Below are positions 35,674 to 46,536 of a DNA stretch of 64,000 nucleotides, in pieces (positions within the stretch are counted from its first letter, which is position 1; each line of letters starts with the position of its first letter). The DNA is from Chalara sp. BL73 (Eukaryota > Ascomycota > Leotiomycetes > Helotiales). The position numbers and the translations under genes are program-made. The DNA is taken from positions 806,001-870,000 of the forward strand of contig CAKJVC010000021.1 in assembly GCA_918026815.1 (NCBI GenBank). The letters are read 5' to 3'. The notes under the pieces are model-generated. The model worked only from the letters and a program-made list of their open reading frames with translations, did no database searches and was not told the DNA's origin.

Positions 35674-36512
35674 ATGGCTTCACCCTTGCCTTTCATCGTC
35701 GCAACAGTTCTGATCTTGACCCCCACCATATTCGTAAGTTATCATCCTGTGTGTCTATACCCACCATGTTGATATGAACCATACAGCTTCGCATATTATA
35801 CATTCTCCCATCTCTCACTAGTGCTCGTTCAGACCCACGTCTCAATGGCGGCCACAAGACGGCGCCATCCCATATGGTGATCGTCCTTGGATCCGGGGGA
35901 CACACCCGTGAGATGCTCGGACTGCTCCGTCAAGTCAACCCTTCCCGTTATTCTCACCGTACCTACATCGCTTCCTCTAGGGACGACTTTGCACTGGAAC
36001 GTGCACGTGAGATCGATAGTAATATCCAGGCCAACAAGGCTCCGCCTGCAACCAAGCCAACGGATCAAGGAGAGCCAAGCGTTGTTACGGGAGTATGGGA
36101 TTTGAAAATAGTGCCAAGGGCGCGTTTGATCCATCAGTCTATTCTCACAACGCCGTTCTCTGCGGCGTGGAGCATGTTCGCGTGTATCATGGCTCTTCGC
36201 GATGCGGCTAAAACATCTCGAGCCGCTCCTTTTGAGTACCCCGATATTATTATGACGAACGGCCCTGCTACGGCTGTCATGGTTATTCTAGCAAGCTTGG
36301 TCTTGAAGTTCTTCGGATTTGCCCCAGTATGGAAGATGCGAACGGTCTATATAGAGAGCTGGGCGAGAGTCAACAGCTTGAGCTTGAGCGGTAAGATTAT
36401 CTTGTGGTTCGGCCTTAGCGATGCTTTTGTGGTGCAATGGGAGAAACTTGCGCAGAAGATCAATGGCGATGGGCGGAAAAGAGTCAGATTCTTCGGGTTT
36501 CTGTCAGAATAA
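35674..36512 (+). CDS. ALG14: UDP-GlcNAc transferase membrane subunit Alg14
   Basis: Two exons (35674-35733, 35787-36512; 53-nt intron) give 261 residues. Alg14 anchors the cytosolic catalytic subunit Alg13 to the ER membrane; together they add the second GlcNAc to dolichol-PP-GlcNAc in N-glycan assembly. Residues 4-25 form the single N-terminal membrane helix. The glycosyltransferase-like fold carries GSGGHTREM (55-63), YIASSRDDFAL, ARLIHQSILTTPFSAAWS, DIIMTNGP and YIESWARVNSLSLSGKIL-like segments, and ends in FVVQWEKL and FFGFL, as expected. Length matches the family, though the loop around 90-110 (PPATKPTDQG) is slightly extended. The gene is intact and convergent with mS23. Confidence 0.95.
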
Positions 36513-36717
36513 AGGTTTATATTTGTTGCATCCGATATGTGTATATAGACATGAAATCACATGGACATGGTGGTTTTCAAACAGGTGGAATGAATGCGTC
36601 TGCATAAGCTTCTTATTTGTCGTCATATGTACAATGTTATTGCTCTAGCTAGCGTACAAAGTCCATCTAATATACAATCTATCCTCAATGACTTTTAATG
36701 GGCGTTCTACCACATCA

Positions 36718-37513
36718 TCATGGTACCGCTGTTTTTGCTGGTTCCGTTTCAACAGCCTCCGGATCTGCCTCAGCATCAAGATCAACAAGCGCATCATCCT
36801 CGTGAGCAGTACCAAAACCAGTATACGCAGCATCCTTCCGTCTTTGAATGGCTTCTACCTCTGTAGTAGCCCATGCCCTCCAATCTTCATAGCTCTTATC
36901 TTCCACCTCCATCCCAATTTCCAAAGCTCCTTTGCCAAAGTATGCTCCAACCCAGGTCGCTTCCTCTTTTGCAACTCTACGCTCTACCTCCTCTTCATGG
37001 CGTACTGCATAGAATTCCTTCCGAGCTATATCGTAAGCTTGGCTATTGCTCATGCCGGCGACATTCATCAGCCATAATTGCCGCTGCACAACACTATACA
37101 TATGATCAGTAACTGCCTCTCTATTGTGCATGGGCTCCATACCTCTCCCCAGACAACTGTCGGCCCGGCTGCTCTAGCTTACTCCAATCGCATCTCTGTC
37201 CATCCTTTCCATCATCCTCCAACACTATCCGCGGCCTTGCCAGCTCCCAAGGGTGATCTCTGTAGAACTCTCGCCGTAATATGTCCTCCTCGTACTCAAT
37301 GTTCTGGGGCTGGAATAATTTGCTAGGCTTCCGGGTCTTCGATTTGCGCGTTGTTTCTCGGTGCTGAACGGGTTGTGTGCGTGTAAGGATTTCCGCTGGT
37401 GGTATTGAGCCGATTGTCTTGTACCAGGATGGAGCTCGAGTTATGCTTCCTGATTCCAGGAGGAGCGAAACAGTTTGATAAACCCGAGCGGGCTTGAGGT
37501 TCAGGCCCCTCAT
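36718..37513 (-). CDS. RSM25: Mitochondrial small-subunit ribosomal protein mS23 (Rsm25)
   Basis: Two exons (37513-37143, 37093-36718; 49-nt intron) join to 248 residues. The start is set at 37513, where MRGLNLKPARVYQTVS matches the family start; the in-frame GTG two codons upstream is not used. Family segments are the PSWYKTIGSIPPAE region, KLFQPQNIEYEEDILRREFY, HPWELARPRIVLE, then across the intron VVQRQLWLMN, QAYDIARKEFYAVRHEEEVE and the GAYFGKGALEIGMEVEDKSY block. The acidic C-terminal tail is usual. It belongs to the mitochondrial 37S/small ribosomal subunit. It is transcribed divergently from a PPR-protein gene with 341 bp between starts, a plausible shared promoter for two mitochondrial expression genes. 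Confidence 0.95.
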
Positions 37514-37854
37514 CTTCACGGCGCCAAACCTGAACTTGCTATATTTGGTAGGATTCCTACTACACTTTTTCGGGGTGAGATCTCTTGTAGGTGTCCCAAT
37601 GGCAAGCCTGAAGACTTAAAACGAAGAAACAAAGTACCTTGACATTGAAGGTTGGAGATGCGGTTAAAAATAATTCCCGTCCCGACCAAAGTTTTGTCTT
37701 GGCATATTTAGATTCAACCTCAAAATTTGGAGTCAATGGCAGGGCATTCCTAATTTCCATCAGAACTGCATTTTTCAGAGGACTTTAATTATCACCTATA
37801 GCTTCCATGGCTACGGGGGCACGGTGAAGGACGGATCAATATGTCAGGCGGCTC
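37514..37854. promoter_or_regulatory. Bidirectional promoter mS23 / PPR protein
   Basis: 341 bp between the divergent starts of two genes whose products act in mitochondrial gene expression. No protein gene fits within. Shared regulation is inferred from arrangement only. Confidence 0.55.
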
Positions 37855-39690
37855 ATGTCCTTACTTTGCAGCTCCTCGACGACTGGAACCGTCATCTCAA
37901 AGGTAGTCTCCCACCAGGCACTATCGTTCTTATGTCCAGCTGCGCAGAAAAGGACGATACACCGTTCGGTCAACCGGCATCTCAAGCAGCTAGCCCGGGC
38001 CAACTCTGTGGATTGTAATACAATTGAAACTTGGTTCTTTAGCTCTCTTGCCAATGTCTCCCAGTGTCGGGAACACAGGCCAAGAACATCCCAGCCATCT
38101 GCCTCCTTCACATCAAAGCATATACCTAGCTCTACAATACGGCGGAGCTATGGCACCTTCTCTTTTTTTCGGCGGAGACAGCATACTGAGACGGACGAGA
38201 AACATCTGGAGGAAGAAGATCTACCTACCAAAGAAGAGCAGGAGGAAAACCGTACTCGAGAAGAGCTTTTAGCTCTAGTAGATCAGTATAGCGGCACTTC
38301 TTTCACCGATCAACTTCCATTGATCGAGCTTCCTAGGCTGCATCAACCAAGCGACGGACCTCATCTTACAATATCCGATAAAGTTGAGGACGAATGGCCA
38401 CCTCCTTATCAAGAGTGGCCAGCTGATGCTCTTACCATAAGGAAGCTGGACACTCTTACAGAAATGCTCGGCGATTTTGAGACGGATCCAGAGGTTATAT
38501 ATCAACTTTACCAGGACCTACCAGAGCCTCGCGCCCCATATCTCCCATCTAAACTACGACATAAACTTCTGCGACATCTGGCCATTGTAGAAAAGAAAGA
38601 CGAGCAATCTATGCTCCGATACTTCTCAGTGATAAATGACATGAAATCCGTTGCGATTCCGTTGACGGTAGGAGAGTGGACGAGTGCCACATCCTTCGCT
38701 GCAAGATGGGTCAAACAATCGACAGAAGTGGAGGTCGAAGCAGCTTTACATGTATGGAGAGAGATGGAGCATTTTGCAGGAGTCTCAGCGAATGAAGTAA
38801 CATTCAACGTTCTCTACGATGTGGCCTGTAAAGCTGGCAAATTTCCGCTTGCCGAGAAGATTCACGAAGAGATGAAGAGTCGAGGGCTCCGGTTTACTCG
38901 TTTTTCTCATGTCGGCCAAATATATCTCAATGGTATTAAAGGAGATGGAGATGGCGTTCGGGCAGCATTTAAGAGATTGGAGAGTGCCCGAGAGATTATT
39001 GATACCGTTGTCTTGAATGCATTACTCGCGGCATTTGCTCGATGCGACGAAGGAACTCAAGTAGAGCAAATCTACTCCTTCATGAAGCAGAAGGCAATTC
39101 CTGACATGGCTCCCAAAACATTTCTGGAAAGGAGGGTCATCGACAGAACGTATCTCAGATGGGCAGAGATCATCAGAGAAGATCCGTCAAGGCAGCAGGA
39201 CCTTCAAGCAATATCCATGATGGGACCAAATGGACGCACGTATCGTATTCTATTTAACTACTTTGCGGTCGATATTGGTGATCTCGATAAGACGGCTCTT
39301 TTCCTTGATGACTTGATGGATCTAAAAGTCCCTCTCCATGGGACACATTTTCTTGCATTCTTCCGAGCATTTGCAACACACGGAGGCATCCGATACACAA
39401 AATGGACAGCGTCTTTACTGGAACGAACTTGGGAGATATACCTTACGGCTGTAGATGATGATGTAGCGGATGTACGTATGAACAAATGGATAATACTTTG
39501 GTCACTCAGGGCTTTTGCGAAGTGCTCGGGAAAATCACGGATGATCGCTGTGTGGGAAGAGGTTCGAGACAAATGGGGCCCTGATGAGGCGGAACTGGAG
39601 TTTATCATGAGGAATCTAAGAGCTTTGCTGAACGGAAGAGATGTGGCGGAAAAGCATCCGAATGATTGGATACTGGGCTCTAGGCAGTAA
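37855..39690 (+). CDS. Pentatricopeptide-repeat-like mitochondrial protein
   Basis: Single exon, 611 residues from ATG 37855. The first about 110 residues are rich in Ser, Arg, Thr and His with few acidic residues, fitting a mitochondrial presequence, followed by an acidic EEE-rich linker. From about 290 on, helical-pair repeats read like PPR units: VSANEVTFNVLYDVACKAGK with the following LAEKIHEEMKSRGLRF is the clearest, and the later VVLNALLAAFARCDEGTQVE and RTYRILFNYFAVDIGDLDKT follow the same pattern. Fungal PPR proteins bind mitochondrial RNAs for stability, processing or translation. I cannot name the orthologue. The divergent placement next to mS23 supports a mitochondrial role. No introns were needed. 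Confidence 0.8.
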   Translation: MSLLCSSSTTGTVISKVVSHQALSFLCPAAQKRTIHRSVNRHLKQLARANSVDCNTIETWFFSSLANVSQCREHRPRTSQPSASFTSKHIPSSTIRRSYGTFSFFRRRQHTETDEKHLEEEDLPTKEEQEENRTREELLALVDQYSGTSFTDQLPLIELPRLHQPSDGPHLTISDKVEDEWPPPYQEWPADALTIRKLDTLTEMLGDFETDPEVIYQLYQDLPEPRAPYLPSKLRHKLLRHLAIVEKKDEQSMLRYFSVINDMKSVAIPLTVGEWTSATSFAARWVKQSTEVEVEAALHVWREMEHFAGVSANEVTFNVLYDVACKAGKFPLAEKIHEEMKSRGLRFTRFSHVGQIYLNGIKGDGDGVRAAFKRLESAREIIDTVVLNALLAAFARCDEGTQVEQIYSFMKQKAIPDMAPKTFLERRVIDRTYLRWAEIIREDPSRQQDLQAISMMGPNGRTYRILFNYFAVDIGDLDKTALFLDDLMDLKVPLHGTHFLAFFRAFATHGGIRYTKWTASLLERTWEIYLTAVDDDVADVRMNKWIILWSLRAFAKCSGKSRMIAVWEEVRDKWGPDEAELEFIMRNLRALLNGRDVAEKHPNDWILGSRQ

Positions 39691-41596
39691 GCCATACTTG
39701 TGAGATAGGGAAGATACCATATGTACATTATCGTTTCAAATATGCTCATATACCATGTTTTTCAATTTAGGTATTTTGAGGAGATATCAGATAATGATTG
39801 TGCAGAGAGATGTACAGAACGTGTCAAACCACAGCCATGGCATTTCCACGACGTTAGAATTACTTCTTCTCAACCATACAAGAGCGCAGCGCTGGATGGT
39901 ATTTGGGGGAGGTCAACTGGATGCAGGTGATGTTCTTCGATTTGCTCTCCAAACTACACTTTCATACGTGTTGTCCGATGACAGTGGAAGAGGATAGCCC
40001 GCAATCTCCACAAGAAAACAATCACAAAGCCATGCTTCCCGCACATCATAGCCATTTCCAGGCTGGTCCCTCATGGCTCCACTCACAAGAGCCTTCCTCT
40101 TTCCCCCTGCGTATTCCTCCCCAAACCACAAAATGGTCGTGTAGCTACTTCATTTCGCTGACCTCGATTAACCCTCTTTCCCCTTCCCAGCTTCGCCTTC
40201 ACCGGTTTACCTCTGCCCCACCATCCGCATCACCTAGCAATAACACGCGCACAAGGAGAGAACGGCCGAAAGCAGAAAGTCGGTCCCAGCACCTCACTCC
40301 GCAGGTTCAACCAAGAACGGACCCAAAAAAAAATATTTAAAAAAAAAAAAAATTTCATCCTGGTTGCTCGGCATTACGATAGAAGAATCACACAAGCAGC
40401 GAAACGTGGAGAAGACGCGCTCGAGCAGCACCGCTTCGTTGGAAGCTTCCGTCATGCCACAGAGACGGCCTCGAACAGTTCCCGCAAGGGCAGGGCAGCT
40501 ATGCCCGGTCAAAAGGGGGCCACGAGCTACATGGTACAACATGGTCGGCGGTCATGTGGATGGGGACGCTCTCCGCTGGCATGCATGTTGACCACGGCAA
40601 CAGGCCGCGTGCGCGGAGTTCTGGCAGCGTCCACGGAATTCTCGCGGCGTGAGCTGCTGCCTGCGGGAATTGGCCCATCCTCGCAGGAGGCATTCTGGGA
40701 TCCCGGGGGGAGCGCTTGACAATTGGTCTTCGCTAGCTGCAATTACTCAATCATCGTTGAGCCGTTGCGCATTATGGCAGCATAAACTCGTCTCCTGACA
40801 GTAGAGAATAAACCAGAGCGCCGGAGCTTTGTAATTTTTAGATCCGGAGCAGTCAGGCTTGATAGAGAGGGACATCAACTAGCGCTATGCATGTAATGAA
40901 GTAGAACAGACCAAAAGTATCATCGCCAGATCAAAGGTGGAATGTGTTTATTGATATTTTTTAAAATATTTCTTCATCAATATCAACAACTACCCCCAAG
41001 CACTACAACCAACTTCCTAGATAAAGACTGCGCTCTCCCAAACGAACCTAAACAGGCCGAGGTAATAGCCGCCATTCGTACCCAAGTCCTTTTATCTTTC
41101 CTTTCTCCCATATATCACTCATGATTCAAAGGTTATTCACACTCGCACCGAGGTATTATACACAGTCATTTTACCCCGAAGTAGCATCCAAGTTGCTACG
41201 CCAATCCTATAAACCCCAACCTTTTTTTGTTTTCCAAATCCGGAGGCTCGAGTATGCCTCAAGCCTATCTCTAAGTATTCCCAGCCATCTATATCCAGGC
41301 CCTGGTTCCCAGTGTCCAATAAACATAATCGAATAGCGTATAAACTTTAAAAATAGACAATATGTTGAGTCTGATGACCACAATATCTGACAGAAAAGAA
41401 AGTCGTCGCAAAGGAGTGTAGCTTGCTAAGGAGCGTGGGGTATCAATTAAAACAGAACCAAAATGAGCATTGCCGTCATAAAGGTCATGAACGTGTGTTG
41501 TTACAGAAACAACTCTCGAGGAACATCCTTCCGAGGACGCGAAGCCGTGAGGCCGATTAGTGTCGATCTCTAGTAGCATTTTTTGTTGGGTAGTCG
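39691..41596. other. Intergenic, GC-rich island inside
   Basis: 1.9 kb without a supported gene between two convergent genes. At 40320-40352 there are adenine runs, followed by a distinctly GC-rich island (about 40380-40735) in otherwise AT-rich DNA. The island's open frames are short and differ between strands, so coding is not supported. Confidence 0.5.
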
Positions 41597-43322
41597 TCAA
41601 TATTTCCCTAATCCTACAGGGAACTTTTCAGTGAAGAACCGGATGATTTTGGCCTTCTTGCTTGGGCTTCGTTGAATTTGTGCCGCAGCTTGGACCATGG
41701 GCCCAACGATGTCTTCGTCGCCCATTTGAGGGAACTTTCCTCCAGTTCGGCCATCATTCAATGATGGTATCCTGGACATCACATTGGTATTCTCGGAATC
41801 GTTAAGAGCTGTGTGTTTCATGGTTGCAAATGGATCCGAGGGGTTCTCCATAATGCTAGAGATTGTGATTTCGTTGTACTTTCTCCAGGTCGCTTCCGTT
41901 GCGGCCCATTTTTCTTCTGTGTACTTATATATGTTGGAAGTCACACCATAGTGTTCTCCAGTGCGCACGAGATGTTTTGCGTAGTTGCAACGAGCCGAAT
42001 CCCAATGGGCGCGAAGTTGTCTACATGCCTCCACGTCTGGATCCTCTGGAGCATATGGCTCTGGGTGTATCGTAAAATTCGCGTGTCCCAGTTTGTGCGA
42101 CCATTCATCTTCTGGCTCCCCAATCATAATTCCTGGAATCTCGGAGGAAGGAACAAGATGAGCTGATCGATTTACGATTGTCCGATGGAATGACGACGTA
42201 GAAGGCTTCGTGCTCAAAGGTGGTGATGGAATGCCTGGCAATTGTGGTGTTGTGATAGAATCTATCGGCGTAACACTACCAGAGAAGTGGTCGCTTGATT
42301 CGGCAACGGAAGGTGATTGCAATGGTGATTGCATAGGAAACTCCCTTACATTCGCCGACGCATCCATCATCAAGGGAGGGAGCAGGGGGGTGGTAGCTAA
42401 ATTTTGTTCGACATCTGATTCTTCACTGAGCTTGTTTGCTCTTTCGATATCGATCGTGCCTGCAAGGTGTTCACGAGAACCGAAGACACTTCTCGTAGGC
42501 GTCGGTGGCATTTGGTATTCTAAAGGTCTGTCTAACGTCGTGCGAGCCGAGTTAGAAATCGAGGATGAGCGTGAACCACTTGATGTAGCGCGCTGAGTAA
42601 AATCCCAGTGCGCGTCGGTTGTAAGAGCGGTAGTGCTGGGCGCCTTCCTTAATCTCCATTTTTGCGAGAAGGAGGGAAATCGCGTGCCAATTCGTGCAGC
42701 AAATCCATTCATCGGTTGGTCAACTGCCCTCCTCTTCCTTGAGCGCGGACTGATTGAGGCTTCTCCGTCGCTGAAGAATCCATCGGTTATATCATAATCG
42801 AATTCGTGCTTCATAGATAATTGCACCGAGCTCTGTGACATTGACTTGTCTCGGTGCGAGCATTGATGATCTTCGCCTATTAAGGTCAAGCATTAGCTAT
42901 TATTTCCCCGAGATGTTTTGTTTACGCAAAAGCCCCGCATCAATAAACAACTTACACAAACATTCCCACAAGTTATCGGATTCGTCAAATATGCCCGCAT
43001 CATTATCCCTCTCATCATGAGGTTCTTCTTGCACATCAGGGAGCGACCGCTTGCCACTTTTTGGTAGAAATGTTGGCGACGAAGGACTTCCTGCCAGAGA
43101 ATTGTGGAAAGAAGAGTCGACGGAAGACGCGGAGCTGGGATACCTTAAGTGCCCACGAGTTGAGAAGGTCGGGGTGACTGGCGATGGTATGTCAGACATG
43201 GTAGAGCTCTGAGTATAAAACAGTTTCGAAGGTAGATCTAGATCCGAATCGCTTATGCTTTCTCTTTGCCTTCTTGCTTCGACGATCTGTGGTAAGAGGA
43301 GGGGCTTTAGTTTTGGCGCCAT
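41597..43322 (-). CDS. Ser/Pro-rich conserved fungal protein of unknown function
   Basis: Two exons (43322-42956 and 42876-41597; 79-nt intron) give 548 residues. Most of the protein is low complexity and Ser/Pro/Thr-rich (many SPxTP- and PPTPT-like runs, probable kinase targets) with a basic RSRKRRA cluster. The last third is more ordered: DPDVEACRQLRAHWDSARCN and YAKHLVRTGEHYGVTSNIYK are followed by a KWAATEATWRKYNE helix, with an amphipathic basic C-terminal segment KAKIIRFFTEKFPVGLGKY. This architecture is common in filamentous ascomycetes but has no assigned function known to me. The start at 43322 is the first in-frame ATG. An overlapping 68-codon upstream frame (43398-43192) begins 76 nt earlier in another frame, so the 5' end could be regulated or wrong. 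Confidence 0.78.
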
Positions 43323-46300
43323 TGCGAATGGTTGTAGGTGAGAGAGTGTGTCGAGGTTGTGTTGTTGTGTACTTGCGCGAGACAGGTCGCGAGCTCATAG
43401 TGCAATTGAAGACATCTTGTTTGTTTTCTTTCTTTATGAGTTGGTTGTTCAGAAGTGTTCCTCCCTCACCGTCATACGTGGACCTAGTCTGCTGGAGTCT
43501 GGGGTTTGTATAGAGCAAGTATTTCGAAATGTCCACGTAGGTTAAGCTTGAATGGATACTATTGACTGTGTCACCGTGACAGAGAGAGTGAAAGGTGTGG
43601 GTGCTGTGTGGTGTGCTGTACTTGATGGCGGTAGGGGTGTTTTTGCACTATGGCTACCAATCAGACATTGCGCCTTCGCGTGAAAAAAAAAAAACAACCA
43701 CAACCACAACCACAACCACAACCACAGCATGGGTTAGATGGTAAACCCGCGTTCGTCCTCACGTGCAGAATCAGGGTTTGGAAAAAGCTGCCAGAATGGC
43801 TTACCTGTGCTTGCAGTCTTTTTTGTGATTGGTAGCCAGCTTACGAATTAATCAAGCTTGTCGAGTGAGTGTTTGAGAGAGTGAGCGGACACCGCAACGT
43901 GTTGCGCCTGAAAAGAATGGCCTTCTGACAGAGCGAGAGCAAACGAACGAAAAGACGGAAAAGCTGGTTGAGATGGTGTGGGAAAGGTCCGATTTTGTGC
44001 CTTTTTGCTCTGGTGTAAACAACAATAACAAAAATGGGTGCTCGTAACACCCTGATAGGGGAGAGGGGGGATAGGGATGGAATAAGATGTGCTACAGGGC
44101 TACAGGGCTACCTCCCCTTGCCTTCCATTGCCTTCCCCTACGGTTCCCCTACAGCTCCCTCCCTCCCCACCACCAAGGCGACAGACTTTCGCCGTTGAGT
44201 TTTGTAAGCACTTGCTAGTTTCCTTTAAGGGCAAAAAGCACGGGGATTTCCATTAGTGCTCTTTCAGCAGCCTATGCGATGCTGCCATCTCTTGTTTTCG
44301 ATCCACATATCTCTGAACCTTCTGTTCCCCCCCAGAAATCAAATCCTTAGGCACACCCGATCAGGCTCTTTTTGCAAGGAACACCTCTATCCTTACCACA
44401 AATAAAATTCTATTTGCAGCGGATATATCCTTTTCTGAGGAAATCTCGCCCAAATCCAGTGCGCAGAGATAGCTTGAACCAATCCCAACTACATGAAAAT
44501 GAAATAATCAATCATATCACTCTGCATCCTGTGCGCTCATCATTATTTTCTGGCTGTGTTTCTGCCTCTCCTATTCGCGTTCGGGCCCATCGGCTGAGCC
44601 AACAGCCATGAGATGATGGCAGAAACCAGGCTGTTTGACGTTGGCTTAGAAAGTCAAAAACCACGAGAACCGTGCCGCGCCGGCGACCCATCCACGCCCA
44701 AAAGCCGAGATGGGCCATCCATCCCAGCCGTTGGCTTCAATCCGGGATAAACTAGCGCCAAAAGATTCCCTGTCGAACAGTGCGACCCCATCACGGATTA
44801 TTGAGTGTGATAAGATGGGCACATAGCTGGTAGCAGCGTCTCAGAGAGTCAGAGCTCGCGGCTCGGAGCGTACAAGCATAGAAGCCGTCCTTGTTTTCTA
44901 CCCATTCATCCAAAATATCCATCTCGCCTTGTGGTGCCAGCGTGCAAATCACAAGTTGAGAGCCGTGTGATTGATACTCGCGTCGTGACGAGCAGCCTGG
45001 AAAATGGGCCAGTCCAATCCCCGTCATTGTGCGTAAGACGGCGCCCACCCAGCCACTTTTTTTTTCCTTGTCCCCAATTCTAGAGTGAGACATCCCGGGT
45101 ACCTGCACCTTCTTGTCGGACGATCCAATGGCTTCGTTCAAAGCATCACACCCTCTTTGTGCAAGACTTCCGCCTCTCCATCGTTGGATCATATATCATA
45201 TGTCATCTTTCACCCGAAAACCGTCGACTGTTGAGATGGTACCTGAGCCTCGGTTGCACCTCTCAAACAAAGAAGAAAACACATGATTTCGAGAGAGTCG
45301 CCCAAAGCTCACTCTGGAGCCAGCACCGGAGCAAGAGCCGGAGCCGTTAGCCGAGCAATCGCTCTGATCCATCATCCATCACACTGGGTCCTGAGGAGTT
45401 TTCCTTTTTTGTTCTAGGGGAGGAAACATCTTGCGGAACCTGCATTTTGCCGTTCCGAGGCATGATGATTGGTCTCTAAGCCTTTTGGTATGATCGCATG
45501 GTTGATCCACATTGCTGCATCGCACAGTCTGGACCTATGCACAGTATTGGACGCCTTGTTGCCTGAGAGGATGAACCAGAACGGATGCCCAATGAGAATC
45601 CAACACATCACGTTATATATTATCACCAAGTTTGAAGTAGACGAAGACAGTTTCTTTACACAGAACTATGTTCTTGTCATTCGATTGATTGGGCCATTAG
45701 TAGATATTTTAAGGTTTCGGCTGCTTTGAGTAACGAGCTATACGTCATATTAGGTTAAACTTGTCAGACACGGGCTTCTTGAATCAGCTTCGCGATTGAG
45801 CACGCGATAGGTCGGTAATTCCACTCTTGACGCCGGGGGACGAATGGGCCCTAAAAGCTTTTTCTTCTTCAAAAGACTCATGTTTATGTGGGACCTAGGT
45901 TCATAGTGGCAGCCTTAGATATCTGGCGTGAGTCGTGAGCAACAGTCAAACAGAGTCGAGACTCCAACCTCCCCAATTTTCTCTCGGGGGACTAGCTAAG
46001 AAGACGTGAAGAGTGGGCTGCGGGCCAAGAAGGAGTGACGTTAGTAAAACCACCATCAAAGCCATAAACTTACTTCTTGATTCGTGTTTGCTAATTAGCT
46101 TTTTATCATCATCCGCCAGGATGATAGCAAGGCGATGCAAAAAAATCATCATTTGCTATAATTGTGAGCTTGCAGATATCATTGCATCGTGAGCATAGTG
46201 TACAAGCATGTCTGCATTGAGCTATATCGAAAGAACCCAACTATCTCTGCAGGTAAGCTAATGAAGTTTAATCATGAATAATCATCCTCCAAAAATGACG

Positions 46301-46536
46301 TCTGTAATTGTGTATGACTGCAGATTGTTGAGAATAACCTAATGCTGCACCACCAAATTGGCAAAACACGGAATTAGTCTAGAGAAACGGCGCCCCTAGC
46401 ATTAGCGTGACGTTGAGTAGTGCAACCAGTGGTCGATTATCGTACTTTTGGTGGGTAGATGTTGGGACATTAGTTGTTGGATGATTCTTGCTTTATTTCA
46501 TGCAGGAACGGCAGACACGACACATGCAGCCCTAAT
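43323..46536. other. Gene-poor 3.2-kb region
   Basis: No gene is supported between two minus-strand genes. It holds the long promoter of the Ser/Pro-rich gene, the hexanucleotide repeat at 43693-43727, and a C/T-rich patch at 44090-44180 with short direct repeats (ctacagggctacagggctac). Short open frames here show no domain features. Confidence 0.5.
43682..43727. repeat. Poly-A run plus (CAACCA)n microsatellite
   Basis: Twelve adenines are followed by about five to six perfect hexanucleotide units of the CAACCA/ACAACC type, ending in cacagcatg. The array lies about 360 bp upstream of the Ser/Pro-rich gene start. It is a simple sequence repeat with no coding meaning on either strand. Confidence 0.85.
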
